Notes: generated by a model not told the origin, from the sequence alone. DNA of 64,000 bases from Erigeron canadensis (GCF_010389155.1 NC_057768.1:49784101-49848100), one strand, 5' to 3'; shown: positions 11,598 to 23,352, counted from the stretch's first letter. Program-made: numbers and translations.

Positions 11598-13040
11598 CTA
11601 GATTTTAGACCCGTGTCGGGTTTTACAACATTATTGATATAAGAATTAGTATATGAAACCCAAAAAAAAAAAAATACTTATACGTTAAATTTATAAATAT
11701 ACTCAAAAAGGATTTGAAATATTCAAATGTAAATAATAAATGATAAATCATGATGGTGTACCAGGGTTTCCTTTATACAAACTCTTCTAGAGAAACAATA
11801 TCTTAATTTTAATTACATAATTGACCGATTTTCTTATTTATGTCTTGCAAAAAATTAATTTAATTCTCGTTTAAGTACAATAAAAGTAGGGTTTTCAATA
11901 ATTTTGTGTGTTGTGATTTATTTGTAGGTTTCAGTTTATATAAAAAGAATATGTATCCTAAATATAATCTGATTGTAATTACTAATAACAACAATGAGTA
12001 TCCTAATTATAGTCTGATTATAATTACGTACTAATAACAACAATATTATAATTAATTTGATTACAATTAATAATATAAAATAAAATGTTAATATAAATAT
12101 GTAACCTCCCTAACTTTTTGCTATATTTTGTTATTAGATAGACATTATGTAATAAAGTATTAATTATTTTTAAACTGGGTTAAAAGTGTAAATTGGTGAT
12201 GGACAACAAAAAAATGTAAATTAATTTAGACATGTGTTGATTTAACTAATTTTGAGAAATTAAGGGGGTGCTTGGTTAAATGTATTTAGGGGTGAGGAAT
12301 GATAATGATAATAGAATACTATGCTTGGTTAGAAAAAAAGAGGTTAATTAATACCAAAAGTGGATAATAAGACATTATAGAGTAATTTGGGTTAATCAAA
12401 ATCCATTACTCAGTTTTTGATTTCTCACCACTAACAACCTCCCAATTTTTCTCTCCACTCACCTCTACCAAATTAACCCCCTGTGCGATATTCTACTCTC
12501 ATAATATAACTGTTATTATTAATGAATTATGGACATTATTATTTAATATTAAATTGATATATTTAATATTTAAAAAAAAATTATAACTCGTAGCAATGCT
12601 ACTGATGCTCATCACCTAAACCTTTTTTTTTATTATTATTATTTACATATTTTTTTTAAATGTATATATCGAATTGTTATCATTTTTATATATTAATAGT
12701 AATTTTCTTACTTATATCTTATATATATAATATACATAAATAAATATTTACTAATATTATATTATTTTATTATTATATTGTATATAGGTGTAGATATATA
12801 AAACTACTACAGTTATATAATATAACTTTTACAAATTGTATATCTATAAATACATACAACTTGATATATAATATTAGTAACCAAGCAAGTTCAATATAAT
12901 GGAATACTTTGATTGCATTACTTAGTATTCTCATTATGTTTTTCATTGCCATTACTCTATTTAAACCAAGCATCCCCTAAAAGTTGTGATTGGTCAATTG
13001 AGGTTAGGTCAGTTGTCTTTTAGTATATATAAAGAAAAGA
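11598..13040 (-). mobile_element. Helitron (0.72-kb family), copy interrupted by a MITE
   Basis: On the minus strand the element ends with a hairpin (CCCGACACGGG) followed by CTAG at 11,598-11,601 and a T. Its 5' end begins TC at about 13,040 after an A. Without the insert at 12,264-12,977 it is about 0.72 kb and collinear with 37,963-39,757. It lies wholly in the last ACR intron, antisense to the gene. It has no coding capacity. Confidence 0.75.
12264..12977. mobile_element. PIF/Harbinger-type (Tourist-like) MITE
   Basis: The TIRs read GGGGGTGCTTGGTTAAAT at the left and its near-complement at the right. The flanks are TAA at 12,261-12,263 and 12,978-12,980. The related Helitron at 39,690 has the uninterrupted site, giving an independent empty-site check. 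No transposase is encoded. Confidence 0.8.
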
Positions 13041-13130
13041 TAAAGATAAAGATTAAGATTACACCTACATTACTAATTACTTGTGTCTTCATTTTATTAA
13101 TTAGATATATATATATATATATATATAATA

Positions 13131-13777
13131 TACTAGTTTTAATACCCGTACGATGTATGGTAGTTATATAAATTGTATCAAAAAGAAATTCGAATATGTC
13201 TCATACATCATTCACTGATATGAATAAATTACGGTTAACGTAAACCGCTGATCGAAACTAAATTATAATAAAAACGGTAATGATAAATATAATATATGTT
13301 TATTTAGAGTTTATATTTACCTTAAATTTTTAGAATCACATCAAAAACGGAATTTGTAAGCATAGTGGATTATGGCAAATAGCTTTGTGATTTCAGATCG
13401 TAAACTCAAATTTTTAAGTCTTCATGTTAATAACTTATTATAAGTAATATAAATAATAAGAGTTAAATAATTGAGGGAAAAAATGACAATTTATTAATGG
13501 AAAAACGATTAATCAAATAAGGTTATTATGTCTTTAGTATTATTATTAATAAGCCAAGAGTTAGAGTTGAATTATAATTCTAATAAGGAAATTGAATGTG
13601 TTATTAATAAGTCAAGAGGTAGAGTTTAATTATAAGTCTAATAAGGAATTTGAATATATTTATAATTAAAAAAGCTAATTTAATAAAATAAATAAATTAA
13701 AAGGACGCGTGTCGATCAAGGATTACGCCACGTGTCGTTTTAAAAATATGTCAATCCTATTTTAGTTTATTGGTAGA
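13131..13777 (-). mobile_element. Helitron in the ACR last intron
   Basis: The minus-strand 3' end has a short stem (CCGTAC/GTATGG) followed by TATTAAAACTAG and T. The 5' end is TCTACCAATAAAC at 13,777, preceded by A. Both ends fit insertion between A and T. It is distinct from the neighbouring 0.72-kb family and non-coding. Confidence 0.65.
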
Positions 13778-14738
13778 TATATATATTTTAACTAACTACT
13801 ATAGTAATTATAAATTATTATTTTTTTGAGTAGGTAGTTCAATCATGTTGTGTTGTTATTAATTGTTTATTATTTGCAGGGTGTTCGACTTGAGCTATGC
13901 AAGGCGGATAAGCCAGGATTATTAGCAGAATTAACACGAACATCTAGAGAAAACGCCTTAAATGTGACACGTGTTGAGATATCTACAACAATGGGTACGG
14001 CAATGGGCGTATTCTACGTCACGGATGATTTAGGTAACAACGTGAGTTCAAAAATCATAGAATCAGTTCGACAAAGAATCGGGTCAGATTACCTAAGAGT
14101 AAAGGAACTGCCAATAGCATCACGCACCAAGAAGAAGAATCATGAAAAAGCAGCTGATGGGACCGTTTTGTTATCACTTGGAAGCTTGTTAAGAAAGAAC
14201 CTTTACAACTTAGGGTGGATCAAGTCATATTCTTAAAAAACACACACAAAAGGGGGTGGGGGATTTTATTTAAATATTTGTTTAGGGAGGGTTTAGAATA
14301 GAATATATACTTTGCTCAAGAAGCGGGAGTGGAGGGAGGATAATGTTACTCGATATGTACATAATATAAAAATGGAAAAAAACATAGGATCTCTCGGCTA
14401 TTTGTCGTTTAGAAATAGAAAGAAGAATAGATAAATTGCCTGGAGCAATTGGTGTAAATTTATACTCTTGTATATGTTTGTATAGAGTACCGCCGGTGAT
14501 TTGACGGAGTAATTTATATATAAAAGTTACTTTTCAAAAAAATAAAAATACAAATGGAAAAAAAAATGTTATATCCTCGCAAAAATCTTCTTGATACCGT
14601 AACTACGTGGGTAATTAGTGGTTGTGACTTATATGTGATGGTTGGTATTAAGTAGCTCTTTTATTATTTTATATAAAATATTGGAGTATATTGTAAACGC
14701 AACAAATATCTCGTATCATGGACCAATCTTAATATTAA

Positions 14739-15449
14739 TCTTAATATATAAAAAAAACAACTTATATAACCTCAATTAACAAATCATAACTCTCAATTTC
14801 ACTAATTTAATTAAATTAGCATATGTCATGACATAAATTTTTTTTTTTTGTTTTCCATCATCAATTAATTTAAACTTTTAAACTCTTTTCTTAAAATAAT
14901 AATTTTATTGAAATAAAATATATAAAATATAAAACTCATGTTTATCTCAAATATCAAACTAATTTAAAAATGAAAGAACTATCTTTATTATAAATAAAAA
15001 ATCAACTTTGCTTACAATTAATCTTCATCCAACTATAGTTATAACTTATTAAATTATCATAGATTATATATATAAATAATATATTTACTGATAACAACTA
15101 TATAATTTAAAACTTTCATTAAAAATGAATGACACAACAAAAACTACAAGAAGTTTCATTAATTATATTATTAAGAAAATAGTTACAACAACAAGTCCTG
15201 ACATGATATTGATACGCGCACAAGTTAAACATTTTCATCAATGTTCGAGTATTACATTCTGTTAATTTGATTTTCATTACATTATTTACATATGAGTTTT
15301 TCGGGTTTTTTTTATATAATTTTAATTACATTCTTTATATTTGAATTTACTGATTTGATCTTTCACAGTTTTTCTTGCATAATATATGTTTAATTTTATC
15401 CTTAATATGTCATAAATAATTTGTGTACATAACACATGTCTAAATCTAG
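14739..15449 (+). mobile_element. Helitron (0.71 kb), relative of the 11.6-kb copy
   Basis: The 5' end TCTTAATATATA follows an A, and the next 90 bases are a diverged match to the 5' end of the 11.6-kb and 38-kb Helitrons. The 3' end is GTCTAAATCTAG then T at 15,446-15,449, with a weak stem (GTGT/ACAC) just upstream. Size and both termini agree with the family. Confidence 0.6.
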
Positions 15450-16209
15450 TATGTTTTTAATAGTTCATTAGATATTTAATTATGTGAAGAGATCGAACGG
15501 TTGAAAACAATTATGTGAAGAGATCGAACGGTTTAAAGTTGAAAACAATGGTAGCTAGTTCCTTTTAGAAAAGTATGGTTTGCAGAATATGTTCTTGTTC
15601 CGTTGGCACATTTTCTCGTGTTCATACAACTTTCGGTGTAATTCAAATTCTCCGTTTTGTATTTGTAACGACCATGCCAACTTTATAATACTCGTATATA
15701 TTTATAACCTCTTATCTATAGATAGGAAAATTTATATATATATATATGTTACTTAAGAAACATAATTATATATTTATCTAAAGTGCAAGTTTTTAATACA
15801 TAAATACAATGCTTTTAAAGCATGTTTTGGATAGATTTGTAATTATGTCTTAAAAATAGGATATATAGGGGTTGGGTATTCTAAAACAAGTATTAAAGTA
15901 AAACAAATAAGACAAGATATTGACCCTTAGATCATGGTTAAATTGATGCACGAAGATTCACGAAGCAATTGATGCACGATGATTTTCATGATGCACAGTG
16001 ATTTTCGGTGAAGGAAAACCTATTGTTTTATGTTATTACTTGTTTAATTTACCTAAAACCAGGATATGCATGTAAATCATGATTGTATTTAATTTTATTA
16101 TTAAAGTTAAACATTCATAATCATTATATTTAAATTAAAAATCATGATTCAAATTTGATCTTTATATTTTAACTTTTGATTTTAATCTAGTGATTAAAGA
16201 TTTAAAGTT
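15450..16209. other. Intergenic
   Basis: AT-rich sequence with no recognised gene. It includes a 31-bp tandem duplication described separately. Confidence 0.6.
15478..15535. repeat. 31-bp tandem duplication
   Basis: A 31-bp unit containing gaagagatcgaacggtt occurs twice in direct succession, nearly unchanged. Confidence 0.7.
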
Positions 16210-16217
16210 GTTCCAAC

Positions 16218-17338
16218 TAGGGATGAGAATTTGGACCGAAACCAGTAACCCGTCCGTGACCCGCCCGCGACCCGGACCGGCCCGACCCGCCCGTGACTCA
16301 AACGGGCCGGTTCACGGTTCACAAAGTTAGTCATTCTCGGTTCTTGGTTCGGGCCGGGTCAAAACCGTGGGTTGCCGGGTTGACCCGTTGAAACCCGTGA
16401 ATCCTTTAACATATGGGTTTGCATGATAACATGTGAGTTTTAGAAAAGATAGAAAGTGAGACAATGATCTTTGACCCGTTCCTTTACCTTGTATCTTTAG
16501 TATTTCAAGCGTCTGAAAGTTTTTTCCTATCTTCGTATGCTTGAGAAGACTGAATAAAGATGTAAGGTGGAATGAAAATTGAATATGTGTTGGAACTTGG
16601 AAACTGGTGATTGAGCAAGGGGAGTTAAATGTATACTCATTTTATTGGTATATTTTATCTATGCTTTATTATTTACCTATATCTATATCTATGATTTTTT
16701 AAATAAATATATGTGGTTTTGTGTCTTTTGTGATGTTGACTGATCAAAGCTATCAATTCATACTTTATCAACAGCTGTATATTTCATAGGCTAATAAAAG
16801 TTTATTTTATATTGTAATTGAGTAAAAATATTTAGGTAGAATAAGACAAACAACTTTTACTCTAAAAAAAACACCATATATGTTCTCACACCCAAATCAA
16901 ATCTAAAAATCACCACATAAATTCCTACACCACAAAAAAACTTCTCAGAATTCTTCATCGGAAAATTTTCTACATCTTTGAAAGCATTACAAACATATAT
17001 ATATATTATATACTACTATTTACGATTTAGTTTTGTAAACTATCTTTCTTTTCGTTTCAAACAAATTCGTTTCTTTTTCATCTCCATCAGTACAAAACTT
17101 ACTTTCTCAGCATCTTTGTTTCTCTCTTGCACCTTCAAGCCCAACAGATTGTGTAAGTGTAAAGCTTACAAAACATTTTCAGGTCAACCCTTAAAACCCG
17201 AGCCCGACCCGCTAAAACCCGAGCCCGAACCGACCCGCCTGGGAGGTTAACGGGTCGGGTCACGGTTCTATTTTGCATGCATTTTCGGGTCACGGGTCAA
17301 CCCGGTTCGGGCTGGGTTTTGACCCGTGCACATCCCTA
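16218..17338. mobile_element. Non-autonomous hAT element, copy 1
   Basis: Termini TAGGGATG and CATCCCTA are flanked by an exact 8-bp duplication, GTTCCAAC, at 16,210-16,217 and 17,339-17,346. Subterminal regions are GC-rich clusters of acccg/cgggt motifs on both sides; the core is AT-rich and non-coding. It is about 97% like 19,513-20,680 by eye. No transposase is present. Confidence 0.9.
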
Positions 17339-17430
17339 GTTCCAACATTACCAAAAGTTGAATCAACTTTTGAATATTTTATATGCCTAGCTTGTCATCT
17401 ATACATAGTTAGGGTTTCAAACTTTAAGGA

Positions 17431-18493
17431 GTGTTTAGTTGTACGGGTGTTGATGGGTCGGATTATTTGGGTTTCGGATTATTTGGGTCGGGTTATTCGG
17501 ATTTTAAAAAATTATAAATCAACCCGTAACCCAAACCAAATAAGCTTTGGGTTATATGGGTTTGGGTTGTTCGGGTTCGGGTTTTTTTGGGTCGGGTTTT
17601 GGGTGACCCAAATAAACGTGATTGATGAATTTACGTGCAACTTAAAAAACTTGTTAGTTATGCAACATTGCAACAATGTAATTTCAATTTCAAAAACTTA
17701 AATAATATTGATATTTATTTAGATTAACAAACTTTTATATCCAAAACGGTTGAAACACATATAATTTTGCGTTTTTGAATTCTTGAATGAAAAAATAGTT
17801 GTTTTATCGTTAATATTCAAAAATATATACTTTAAACAAATTTGATGTGTTATATATATGTGTATATAAATGAAAAAAACATCTTATTCAGGTTATTTGG
17901 GTTGACCCAAATTATTGAATTTTCACCCGTAACCCAAACCGATTAAGCTTTGGGTTATTCGGGTTAACCCAAATGACGACCCGTAAATCGAATAACCCAA
18001 CCCATTTCACCCAAACTCATTCGAGTTGGGTCGGGTTATTTGGGTTTGGTTATTTTCAACACCCCTATTTAGTTGGGGAAAACACTATTTATCTTTTTTG
18101 TTTTGTTTTTCAAAAGAACATGAAAAACAAAAACAGCAATCAAATCATAGTTTCTCAAAAACGTTTTTCTAAAAAAACTGGAAAATATTGTTTTCCACTT
18201 TTTCAATGGGAAATTAGAAAACATTTTTATTGTTATTTCACTTTTCAGTTTCCAACTTTAAAAATCACAAATTATATCAACTCCCCCCATCACCCCTCGC
18301 CCATACCTCACCTCATCCTCCCACTTAACTAAGTATATTAGAACATGTTTTCTAATATGGAAAACGAATATAACATTATCTAGTTTTGAACGCATTTTCA
18401 AAATTTTCATTTGTTTTCTAAAGATGGAAACTTCTTCCATTCTTTAAAAAAATGGGAATGAAAATTAAGAAAACATTTTCCTCAAATAAACAC
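17431..18493. mobile_element. Possible older MITE split by a hAT insertion
   Basis: If the hAT at 17,442-18,067 and one duplication are removed, the left sequence gtgtttagttggggaaaac pairs with the complement of the right end at 18,470-18,493. No clear target duplication was found, so family and exact ends are uncertain. Confidence 0.35.
17442..18067. mobile_element. Non-autonomous hAT element, second family
   Basis: TIRs TACGGGTGTTGA and TCAACACCCCTA lie inside exact 8-bp duplications TTTAGTTG (17,434-17,441 and 18,068-18,075). Subterminal arrays of gggtt/aaccc motifs occur at both ends. Non-coding. Confidence 0.85.
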
Positions 18494-19118
18494 GTGTTTG
18501 AATAGCAACAATTATAACTTATACACAAAGAATTCGCGTGAAAAGTGAAGTTAGTGGGCTAGCAGATGGCTCAGTTGTTTGTCTGACTGCTTAGTTTGTT
18601 TTTCTTTTTTTTCTTTTATTAATGAGGGTGTTGTGCAACTTTTTCATCCCGCTTTCTTAATATTTTTTAGTATTTCGCATTTTAACCCTTAAAATTTTTC
18701 CTCACATTTTTTAGTTTTCTTTACCATTAAAGTTTTATGTTTAAGCTATTAACTTTTTCTCCTTTTCTTAAGATTCATTATACTACAAGGTTTTTTTTTC
18801 ATCATCAAAGTTTTTAGCTTTTTATGTTTATCTTCAGAAAAAAGTTTACAATTTTATATTTCATCACCAAAAATTGTGTTTAAAATTCACGGTGTATTAT
18901 TTAACCATTTGTTTTTTCTTAGTATGATGGTAATAGTTGACGTGTTAAAATTTGTGACACACACTCAAGTCAATGTATGGTTGTTAATTTGTTACCCCCA
19001 GGCAACGCCCGACTATAACGCTAGTTTTTTAAAGTTTTGGATCATTGTATGTAAAGAGCCTCAGAATATGCTAATGTACGTGTTCATGTACTTCAGCCCT
19101 ATTCTTTTCAAGACAAAG
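18494..19118. other. Intergenic
   Basis: T-rich sequence without a recognisable gene. Short ORFs lack motifs. Confidence 0.5.
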
Positions 19119-19121
19119 TAA

Positions 19122-19406
19122 GGTCGCGTTTGGTTCGCAGATTCTGATGTGATGAAATTGGAATTGAATTTCATTCCTTGGTGCGTTTGGTTGTTTAATG
19201 ATGAAGGAATATCGTTCTGTTGGAATGTAAAAATTCCTTAATTTGATGGAATCTCCATTCCATGGGGATGAGGGAAATCTCATTCTTTCTGGTCACTTAA
19301 CTCTTCAAAAAATGAAAAACATTCCGTCAAATTCCATTCCATCATATTAAAATTCCTTTAACATATTTCATTCCTTCCAAAAACATGATGTGAACCAAAC
19401 GCGCCC
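19122..19406. mobile_element. Tourist-like MITE (PIF/Harbinger type), 285 bp
   Basis: TIRs GGTCGCGTTTGGTTC and GAACCAAACGCGCCC are flanked by TAA at 19,119-19,121 and 19,407-19,409. The interior is partly self-complementary. Confidence 0.85.
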
Positions 19407-19512
19407 TAAATAGTCAAAACATTATACCCAATCACCCACATCCATATTCACCATGTTTTTGAAGCTCATCTAAAACTAGCAAACAAACTTTTCAGGTTTG
19501 AAGCTTCTCCAC

Positions 19513-20286
19513 TAAGGATGAGAATTTGGACCGAAACCCGTAACCCGCCCGTGACCCGCCCGCGACCCGGACTGGCCCGACACGCCCGTGACTCAAACGG
19601 GCCGGTTCACGGTTCACAAAGTTAGTAATTCTCGGTTCTCGGTTCGGGCCGGGTCAAAACCGTGGGTTGCCGGGTTGACCCGTTGAAACCCGTGAATCCT
19701 TTAACATATGGGTTTGCATGATAACATGTGAGTTTTAGAAAAGATAGAAAGTGAGACAATGATCTTTGACCCGTTCCTTTACCTTGTATCTTTAGTATTT
19801 CAAGAGACTGAAAGTTTTTTCCTATCTTCGTATGCTTGAGAAGACTGAATAAAGATGTAAAGTGGAATAAAAATTGAATATGTGTTGGAACTTGGAAACT
19901 GGTGATTGAGCAGGGGGAGTTAAATGTATACTCATTTTATTGGTATATTTTATCTATGCTTTATTATTTACCTATATCTATATCTATGATTTTTTAAATA
20001 AATATATGTGGTTTTGTGTCTTTTGTGATGTTGACTGATCAAAGCTATCAATTCATACTTTATCAACAGCTGTATATTTCATAGGCTAATAAAACTTTAT
20101 TTTATATTGTAATTGAGTAAAAATATTTAGGTAGAATAAGACAAACAACTTTTACTCTAAAAAAAACACCATATAGGTTCTCACACCCAAATCAAATCTA
20201 AAAATCACCACATAAATTCCTACACCACAAAAAAACTTCTCAGAATTCTTCATCGGAAAATTTTCTACATCTTTGAAAGCATTACA

Positions 20287-20353
<67 letters not shown>

Positions 20354-20680
20354 CTACTATTTACGATTTAGTTTTGTAAACTATCTTTCTTTTCGTTTCA
20401 AGCAAATTCGTTTCTTTTTCATCTCCATCAGTACAAAACTTACTTTCTCAGCATCTTTGTTTCTCTCTTGCACCTTCAAGCCCAACAGATTGTGTAAAAT
20501 GTAAAGCTTACAAAACATTTTCGGGTCAACCCTTAAAACCCGAGCCCGAACCGCTAAAACCCGATCCCGAACCGACCCGCCCGGGAGGTTAACGGGTCGG
20601 GTCATGGTTCTATTTTGCATGCATTTTCGGGTCACGGGTCACCCCGGTTCGGGCCGGGTTTTGACCCGTGCACATCCCTA
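19513..20680. mobile_element. Non-autonomous hAT element, copy 2
   Basis: Same family as 16,218-17,338, ends TAAGGATG and CATCCCTA, with its own exact 8-bp duplication TTCTCCAC (19,505-19,512 and 20,681-20,688). It is longer mainly because a (TA)n run at about 20,289-20,347 has expanded. Minus-strand frames inside it are non-coding shadows. Confidence 0.9.
20289..20347. repeat. (TA)n microsatellite inside hAT copy 2
   Basis: About 58 bp of pure TA, against about 14 bp at the equivalent place in copy 1. Confidence 0.9.
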
Positions 20681-20808
20681 TTCTCCACCATCCACAAAGA
20701 GCAATTCAAGACACCTTCATAAACAATATTCAGAGTTGACATCATTTAGCTCCCAGTTATGTGATTGATGCCTATGGAGAAAACCTCCAAGCAAGGTTCA
20801 TATACTAG

Positions 20809-21654
20809 TAGGGGTGTTCAAAAACGGATATCCGAAAATTCGGATAGTAGATTTGCCCATCCGAAATCCGAATCCGAAATTTCGGATATCCGATTTTCGG
20901 ATATCCGAAATTTCGGATTCGGATACCGGATTATCCGAATATCCGAAATTACTTTTAGTTTTAACAAATAAATTTTTAAAGAAAACATTCATCATTCTTC
21001 TTCTAATTAAACAAAAACACCTAAGTAGCAATCTTCAATTCTCTACGCTACACACATTTTTGACTGCTTTTAATGCGGCTACAAGAAAAAGAAAAAGAAG
21101 AACAATAATATTATTAATAATATAGCTAATTGACAGCTTTTGATTGCAAACATAAATCAAAGAAGATTAAATAAAGGTAGTTAGACATTTGTAATATTTA
21201 AAAGATGATTAAATATATTATTACTAACTCAATACTAAATATAACACGAATTAAAGATCTTACTTGGAATGAAATGAAAGGTGTGCGAATTGCCAAGGAA
21301 AGCAGTGGAGTGAAGTGTCAGAATTTTTGATGGAATAAAATGAGGATCAGGGTTTTGTTTAGACCAAGTAATCGTGAGTCGTCAACAGTTAGATTGTTAG
21401 GATAAAGGCCCAACATATGGAAAAGTAACTTAGCCCAAGACCAAAATCATTATTTATGTATATGTAATTTTCGGATTTTTGGATTATCCGAATATCCGAA
21501 ATTTTCAAAAACTTCATCCGATATCCGAATCCGAAAATCCGGATATCCGGATTTTCGGGATATCTGAAAATCCGGATATCCGAATTTTCGGATATCTTCG
21601 GATCGGATTTTCCGATATTTTGGATAGCGGATTCGGATTTTTTGAACACCCCTA
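20809..21654. mobile_element. Non-autonomous hAT element, third family
   Basis: Ends TAGGGGTGTTCAAAAA and its complement TTTTTTGAACACCCCTA. Flanks TATACTAG (20,801-20,808) and TATACCAG (21,655-21,662) differ at one base, consistent with an aged 8-bp duplication. Both subterminal regions are packed with atccga/tcggat motifs. Non-coding. Confidence 0.85.
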
Positions 21655-21662
21655 TATACCAG

Positions 21663-22580
21663 TGCCTAAGGTTTTTGAAAGTGGTGGAATGTTATTGGCT
21701 ACACTTGGCAAAAAGAGACCCAGACGGTGTTGCACAATATCAAACTGGTGAGTATTGCGATCCATCCACGTTCAATTCCAAGAAAGACATAATTCCACTT
21801 CCTTTACCAAATTATCAGGTTCCATTATTTCTCAGGTATAGATGGTGAAATTTGATAAAGTGGTGGAACAGTATGCAGTTATGGTGGGGAAGTGGTGAAG
21901 GAAACACTGAACCACGTGGATAACCGGTCTAAAATTGGGAAAATATTGTTACACTCGGTCATCTGCCCAAGTGTCTGTAGCTTCTCCAAGTTTATGTTCG
22001 GGGATATTCAGATGGCTTTTAGAAACGATATTGGATTGCAATGTTTAGCCATCAGAGATGATCCTTCTCCTGTCTTTTTCTGCATCCGACTCTTCTATTG
22101 ATGCTCAAACAAAGTTGTACATGCTGTTACTCCCGACTCTTGCGTTGATGCTTGAATAAACTTGGAGGAAGAACTTTGCTGGGTTTTCTTCAAGCTCAAA
22201 TACACTTGCTTGCGGTTGTAAGACTTCTCTTGAATCTTGATACAATCTGATTGCTGATATATATACAGGCTATGCAAATATCCCGAGACTAATCAGCATT
22301 TAATACTGAAGTTTATGAAGATGGTAGATACCAGAATTTTGACAATAAATATTGCTTCAGAATTGACTATTCCGTCCACAATTTTCATATGCAAAACTAT
22401 GCCATCAGACTAAAAACTTGTATGGTGTTATATTTATTGTTTTAGTAACTTGAGCAGCAATCCTGAGCATTATGTCTTTTAATAGCAGCGGTTTCATAAT
22501 CATAAAGCAGCTTTGAACAAGATCCACTCATTCCTCACCAATATCCTCCCCATCTGCTATCTAGTTGGCATATAATCAAG
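21663..22580. other. Intergenic upstream of the Kunitz gene
   Basis: Less AT-rich than the surroundings, with 60-70-codon frames on both strands that overlap and show no family motif. A gene relic is possible but unrecognised. Confidence 0.4.
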
Positions 22581-22585
22581 TGTCT

Positions 22586-22598
22586 TTGACCGTTGACT
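22586..22598 (+). promoter_or_regulatory. Paired W-box cores
   Basis: TTGACC (22,586-22,591) and TTGACT (22,593-22,598) lie two bases apart, about 165 bp upstream of the Kunitz ATG. Such clustered W-boxes are typical WRKY targets in defence promoters. Function here is inferred. Confidence 0.45.
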
Positions 22599-22712
22599 TT
22601 CAGACATCAAATTTAGATAAGTCAATAGCATCACATCCATCACAAGTCCCAAACCCACGTCCAAATTCTTTGAATCTAAGCAATCAAAACTTTCATGCTC
22701 TCCCCCAAGACC

Positions 22713-22720
22713 TATAAATA
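22713..22720 (+). promoter_or_regulatory. TATA box of the Kunitz gene
   Basis: TATAAATA lies 42 bases before the ATG at 22,762, which leaves room for a very short leader. Confidence 0.6.
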
Positions 22721-22761
22721 GCAGTTCAACCTAATGGGAATGCTCACAACCTATACTAGAG

Positions 22762-23352
22762 ATGAAGATAACCACCTTGCTTTCACTTGCATTCATCTAC
22801 TCTGTCTTCCCAGCCAGTTCAGCTCTCGATTCTGTGCTAGACATTACTGGAAAAAACCTACATTCAGGAACCAACTACTATATTATGCCAGCTGCTAGAG
22901 GCGGCGGTATCATACTGGGCCCAACTGGCGTAAATAAAACATGCCCCCTTGGGATTGCACAACTACAAACCAACAAGTATGGACTCCCATTGACTTTCAC
23001 TCCAGTCAACCCTAAGAAACGCATTATTCGCCTCTCCACTGATGTTAACATCAAATTCTCCGGCCACACAAACTGTAACAAGTCAAATATATGGAAGCTC
23101 AAATATGATGAAGTTATGCGGCAGTATTTTGTGAAGGTGGGAGGTGTAGAAGGAAACCCGGGAAGGGAAACACTTGATAACTGGTTTAAGATCGAGAAAG
23201 CAGAGAACGGATATAAGCTTGTTTTCTGCCCTACCGTCTGCAACTTCTGTAAAGTTTTATGCCGGGATGTTGGAATATTTGTAGACGACAATGGAAAGAG
23301 ACGGTTGGCACTTAGTTATGTTCCCTTTTCTGTAATCTTCATTGCTAAGTAA
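22762..23352 (+). CDS. Kunitz-type inhibitor, miraculin-like
   Basis: An intact intronless 196-residue gene, the usual form for this family. Residues 1-21 form a signal peptide, so the product is secreted or vacuolar. The Kunitz signature is visible near the mature N-terminus (VLDITGKNLHSGTNYYIMP, from residue 25). Six cysteines at 61, 105, 156, 160, 163 and 167 fit the 61-105 and 156-167 disulfides plus the extra 160-163 pair of miraculin-like proteins. The NPKKR segment ends in R87, at about the place of the trypsin-specific P1 Arg of soybean inhibitor, so serine protease inhibition is plausible though not certain. EGNPG and NWFKIEK are typical of the miraculin clade. A polyadenylation signal AATAAA follows at 23,430. 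The gene converges on CLPR2, with 223 bp between the stop codons. Paired W-boxes upstream suggest stress or wound induction. Confidence 0.92.
   Translation: MKITTLLSLAFIYSVFPASSALDSVLDITGKNLHSGTNYYIMPAARGGGIILGPTGVNKTCPLGIAQLQTNKYGLPLTFTPVNPKKRIIRLSTDVNIKFSGHTNCNKSNIWKLKYDEVMRQYFVKVGGVEGNPGRETLDNWFKIEKAENGYKLVFCPTVCNFCKVLCRDVGIFVDDNGKRRLALSYVPFSVIFIAK

Larger units (their letters stand above)
10112..14236 (+). pseudogene. ACT-domain-repeat (ACR) gene, frame-damaged
   Basis: Seven exon-like blocks match the plant ACR family (proteins with four ACT domains, thought to sense amino acids): 10,112-10,200; 10,257-10,302; 10,385-10,504; 10,617-10,677; 10,834-11,371; 11,478-11,582; 13,880-14,236. 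All junctions are GT..AG. Recognisable motifs include [20 protein letters not shown] (ACT1), SNRVGLLSEVFAVLYDLKCD (ACT2), [20 protein letters not shown] (ACT3) and [20 protein letters not shown] (ACT4). The reading frame is broken. Exons 3 and 4 join out of phase, as if four bases (GATG) were lost at the donor. Exon 4 shifts again near 10,650 and block five shifts near 11,050. There is an in-frame TGA at 11,189-11,191. Spliced as listed, translation stops after about 95 residues, inside the first ACT domain. The last intron (11,583-13,879) holds two Helitrons. Sequencing indels could mimic some lesions, but not easily all four. Confidence 0.75.

Noticed and set aside
20381..21031. Frames with repeated residues such as SEISDIRF
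   Set aside because: They come from the atccga motif arrays of the hAT elements, on both strands, and are not genes.
22878..23291. 137-codon minus-strand frame
   Set aside because: It is the complement of the Kunitz gene.
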